This document shows, in pieces, positions 13,882-16,207 of a DNA stretch of 16,207 nt. The stretch is from CAZIAK01 sp964537035. GTDB taxonomy: Bacteria > Planctomycetota > B15-G4. Position numbers and translations under genes: made by a program. Numbering within the stretch: position 1 is the stretch's first letter; every line of letters begins with the position of its first letter. Under the pieces are notes generated by a model. It was not told the DNA's origin. It searched no databases and worked only from the letters and a program-made list of their open reading frames with translations. The DNA is taken from assembly GCA_964537035.1 (NCBI GenBank), contig CAZIAK010000075.1, positions 1 through 16,207 on the forward strand, in the 5' to 3' direction.

Positions 13882-15596
13882 CGGGCGCTGAGACCGAAGT
13901 GAATGTCCCCACGGCCGTGGTGCGCAAGCGCAAGGGTCCGTCGGCCATCTGGATCGTGCCGATCATCGCGGCCTTGGTGGGTGCCTATCTATGGATCGAA
14001 GCCCTGCGCAACATGGGCCCGACGGTCACCCTGAACTTCGCTGATGCCGAGGGCCTGAAGGCCGGCAAGACCGTGGTCAAGTTCAAGGACGTGCAGGTCG
14101 GTGTGGTCGACTCCATCACGATCAACGACGATCGCTCGGGTGTGATCGTCAAGGCGTCTCTTGAGAAGAGCATGGAGCGCCACCTGGGCAGCGACTCGCT
14201 GTTCTGGGTCGTGCGTCCGCGCATCGACGCCGACGGCATCACCGGCCTGGCGACTCTGCTCTCCGGGGCGTTCATCGCCGTGAAGCCCGAAGACAGCGAC
14301 ATGGAGGAGTCGTCTGGTGACATGATCCCCACCTTGGTCTTCGCCGGGCTCGATGCTCCGCCCCGTGAGAGTGGTGATCTGCCGGGGTTGAAGCTGGTGC
14401 TGCGCAGCGACGAGCTCAGCTCCTTGGCCAAGGGGGCGCCGATCTTCTATCACGGGATCGACGCGGGCATGGTCAACGACTTCGCCCTCGCGGTCGATGG
14501 GCAGTCGGTTGAGGTGGAGATCTGGGTGAAGCAGCCCTTTGTGCGCTACGTCCACACCAACACGCGATTCTGGCTCAAGCCCCTGATCGACTTCACCGCC
14601 AGCGCAGACGGGGTGGACTTCTCCCTGGGCTCCTTTCGCACGTTGCTCTCTGGGGGCATCGCCTTCGGCACGGACCCGGCCGACGACATGGGCGAAGCCG
14701 CTCAGCCCGGCGACAGCTACTCGCTCTACGCAAGTCTGGATGCGAGCCTGGACGAGTTCACCGACACCGAACAGTTCGTGATGTTCTTCGATGAGCCTGT
14801 GCGCGGCTTGAGTGTGGGCGCTCCCGTGGAGTTCAACGGCATCAAGGTCGGACAGGTGGTGAGCTTCAGCCTCGAGTTCGACCCACAGATCGACGAGTTC
14901 TTCGTGCCCGTCTTCGTCGAGATCGAAGCCCGTCGCATTCGTCACAGAGGAGGCTCGGCGGTGGACGGGCGCAGGGTCATCGATGGGCTGATGGCCAAGG
15001 GGCTGCGCGCTCGTCTGGAGACAGGCACCTTGCTCACGGGGGCCAAATACATCGACCTGGCCTTGCTGCCTGAGCTGCCGGCTGTGTTGAAGGGGCATCA
15101 CGCTGGCGTGATGGAGCTGCCCACCGTTCGCTCCACCTTCGCCGCCATGATGGACACGGTGAGCGAACTGGCCGAGGTGGCCGACCTCGCCGAGGTGAAG
15201 CAGCAGGCCATCGAGCTGATCGATTCGATGCGCATGACCTCCGAGAGCCTGCGGCAGCAGATCGATTCGGCCGAGGTCGGGCAGATCAAGAGTGACGTGG
15301 TCGTGCTGCTGGAGAAGCTGAACACCCTGACCGAGAAGGTCGACGACGCTGTCGACCCGGCCATCGACCGGCTGGATGCCCTGACTGACCGGGGCGAAGA
15401 CGTCCTCGTGGCGGTGGACAGCCTGCTCGGTGAAGTGAGTCAGCTCACGGCGAGCGACTCCCGTTTGAGCTGGCTGGTGAACGAGACCTTGCAGGAGCTG
15501 GCGGCGTCCGCCCGTTCGCTGCGAGTGCTCACCGATTACCTGGAGCGCCATCCCGAGGCCCTGCTCTCTGGCAAGGCTGGCGGCGGAGGAAACTGA
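13878..15596 (+). CDS. pqiB: Intermembrane transport protein PqiB (three MCE domains)
   Basis: The protein has 572 residues, close to the Escherichia coli length of about 546. The GTG start at 13878 follows GGAGG with a 7-nt spacer and overlaps the previous stop. After a short basic start ('RKRKG') there is one membrane anchor ('IWIVPIIAALVGAYLWI', residues about 21-37), then three MCE domains beginning near residues 40, 170 and 280 ('VTLNFADAEGLKAGKTVVKF', 'LVLRSDELSSLAKGAPIFY', 'VRGLSVGAPVEFNGI'). A long helical tail (about 420-560) follows, as in PqiB, whose C-terminal helices form a needle-like channel through stacked MCE rings. It should span the periplasm and carry lipids or other hydrophobic molecules between the membranes, together with PqiA and PqiC. 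Confidence 0.94.
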   Translation: MTGAETEVNVPTAVVRKRKGPSAIWIVPIIAALVGAYLWIEALRNMGPTVTLNFADAEGLKAGKTVVKFKDVQVGVVDSITINDDRSGVIVKASLEKSMERHLGSDSLFWVVRPRIDADGITGLATLLSGAFIAVKPEDSDMEESSGDMIPTLVFAGLDAPPRESGDLPGLKLVLRSDELSSLAKGAPIFYHGIDAGMVNDFALAVDGQSVEVEIWVKQPFVRYVHTNTRFWLKPLIDFTASADGVDFSLGSFRTLLSGGIAFGTDPADDMGEAAQPGDSYSLYASLDASLDEFTDTEQFVMFFDEPVRGLSVGAPVEFNGIKVGQVVSFSLEFDPQIDEFFVPVFVEIEARRIRHRGGSAVDGRRVIDGLMAKGLRARLETGTLLTGAKYIDLALLPELPAVLKGHHAGVMELPTVRSTFAAMMDTVSELAEVADLAEVKQQAIELIDSMRMTSESLRQQIDSAEVGQIKSDVVVLLEKLNTLTEKVDDAVDPAIDRLDALTDRGEDVLVAVDSLLGEVSQLTASDSRLSWLVNETLQELAASARSLRVLTDYLERHPEALLSGKAGGGGN

Positions 15597-16207
15597 TGCG
15601 TGATCTCGACTTTCCCCAAAGCTCGCTGTCCGTTCGCCGGCAGTCTCTGTGCTGCCTGGCCGTGGCCGTGCTTCTGCTGTCGGGCTGCACGTCGGCCCCC
15701 ACTCGCTTCTACGTGCTGACGCCCATGCAGGCCGTGGTGGCGGTCGACGGAGTTGAGGGCCTGTCTCTTGGCATCGACCCCTTGCGTCTCCCGGCCCTGC
15801 TCGACCGGCCCCACATCGTCACTCGTGTGGATGACAATGAGCGCCAGCTGGCAGAGTTCGCACGCTGGGCCGAGCCCCTCGACGAGAACATGACCCGGGT
15901 GCTGGCGGAGAACCTGTCGGCGCTGCTGGGCACCGAGCAGGTCGTGCGGCTGCCGGCTGTCCGATACGTGCGCACCGATCAGCGGCTGGCTGTGCAGGTG
16001 CTGCGCTTCGACGCCACCCCCGGCGAGACTGCCGTGCTGGAGGTGCGCTGGCGGCTGTTCGACTCAGAGACCGGGGCGATGCAAGTCACCCGCCATGAGT
16101 CCTACGTGGCAGAGCTGCCGGGGAACGACCACGGCGCGGCGGTAGGGGCCATGAGTGAGGCCCTGGCCGCCCTGAGCCGAGCCGTGGCCGCCGAGCTGGG
16201 TCAGGGC
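15596..16207 (+). CDS. pqiC: PqiC-like outer-membrane lipoprotein (3' end outside window)
   Basis: The frame is open from ATG 15596 to the window end, giving 204 residues without a stop. GGAGGA sits 5 nt before the ATG, which overlaps the pqiB stop (TGATG). A lipoprotein signal is clear: 'CCLAVAVLLLSGC' with Cys31 in the lipobox L-S-G-C. After it 'TSAPTRFYVLTPM' and 'RLPALLDRPHIVTRVDDN' match the ABC-type transport auxiliary lipoprotein family (PqiC/YmbA), as does 'FARWAEPLDENMTRVLAENL'. PqiC is thought to sit at the outer membrane and dock the PqiB needle. Family length suggests that little is missing at the C-terminus. Confidence 0.92.
   Translation, partial: MRDLDFPQSSLSVRRQSLCCLAVAVLLLSGCTSAPTRFYVLTPMQAVVAVDGVEGLSLGIDPLRLPALLDRPHIVTRVDDNERQLAEFARWAEPLDENMTRVLAENLSALLGTEQVVRLPAVRYVRTDQRLAVQVLRFDATPGETAVLEVRWRLFDSETGAMQVTRHESYVAELPGNDHGAAVGAMSEALAALSRAVAAELGQG

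Noticed and set aside
13989..15551. Long minus-strand open frame (520 codons) opposite pqiB
   Set aside because: It is an antisense shadow made by third-position GC bias; pqiB fits the family on the + strand.

Overview
The window is GC-rich and gene-dense, with a 100-base run of N at 7300-7399, which suggests a scaffold from a draft or metagenome assembly. The best taxonomic clue is a C-terminal beta-rich module shared by two secreted proteins (a VCBS/FG-GAP propeller protein and a subtilisin-like protease) and a similar tail on the truncated first gene. From memory, such tails are typical of Planctomycetota of the Saltatorellus/Engelhardtia type. I infer a planctomycete-like Gram-negative bacterium with moderate confidence; no rRNA or tRNA is present to confirm it.

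Layout. 1-2373: the 3' end of a secreted-protein gene on the + strand converges, across two hairpins, on a secreted seven-repeat VCBS protein gene on the - strand. 2630-4187: an arsenic resistance unit on the - strand (arsR then acr3), with an inverted-repeat operator upstream of arsR. 4221-5486: two + strand genes of unknown function, the first divergent from arsR across that operator. 5514-9004: a probable three-gene - strand operon in transcription order DUF493 protein, sulfatase-like lipoprotein (interrupted by the N gap), and a D-serine dehydratase/D-threonine aldolase-like PLP enzyme; the first two overlap by GTGA. 9111-10991: a secreted S8 protease on the + strand. 10992-11429: a non-coding convergent region with several hairpins. 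11430-12521: a DUF3179 lipoprotein gene on the - strand. 12632-16207: a + strand pqi operon with pqiA split into two genes, then pqiB and pqiC (cut by the window end), all overlapping at their stop/start codons.

The most notable observation is the DUF3179 gene. It looks like two adjacent - strand ORFs, but both are in the same frame and are separated by a single TGA. That TGA sits where the family normally has the first Cys of its C-P-L-C motif. It is followed, 13 nt downstream, by a perfect 7-bp stem with a 5-nt loop carrying G at the second position, which fits the usual bacterial SECIS geometry. I therefore annotate 11430-12521 as one selenoprotein gene with Sec110 rather than as two genes or a pseudogene. 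Other points of interest are a sulfatase-like enzyme with Thr at the formylglycine position, an ArsR with its Cys cluster in the C-terminal tail, and an unknown gene that may share the ArsR operator.
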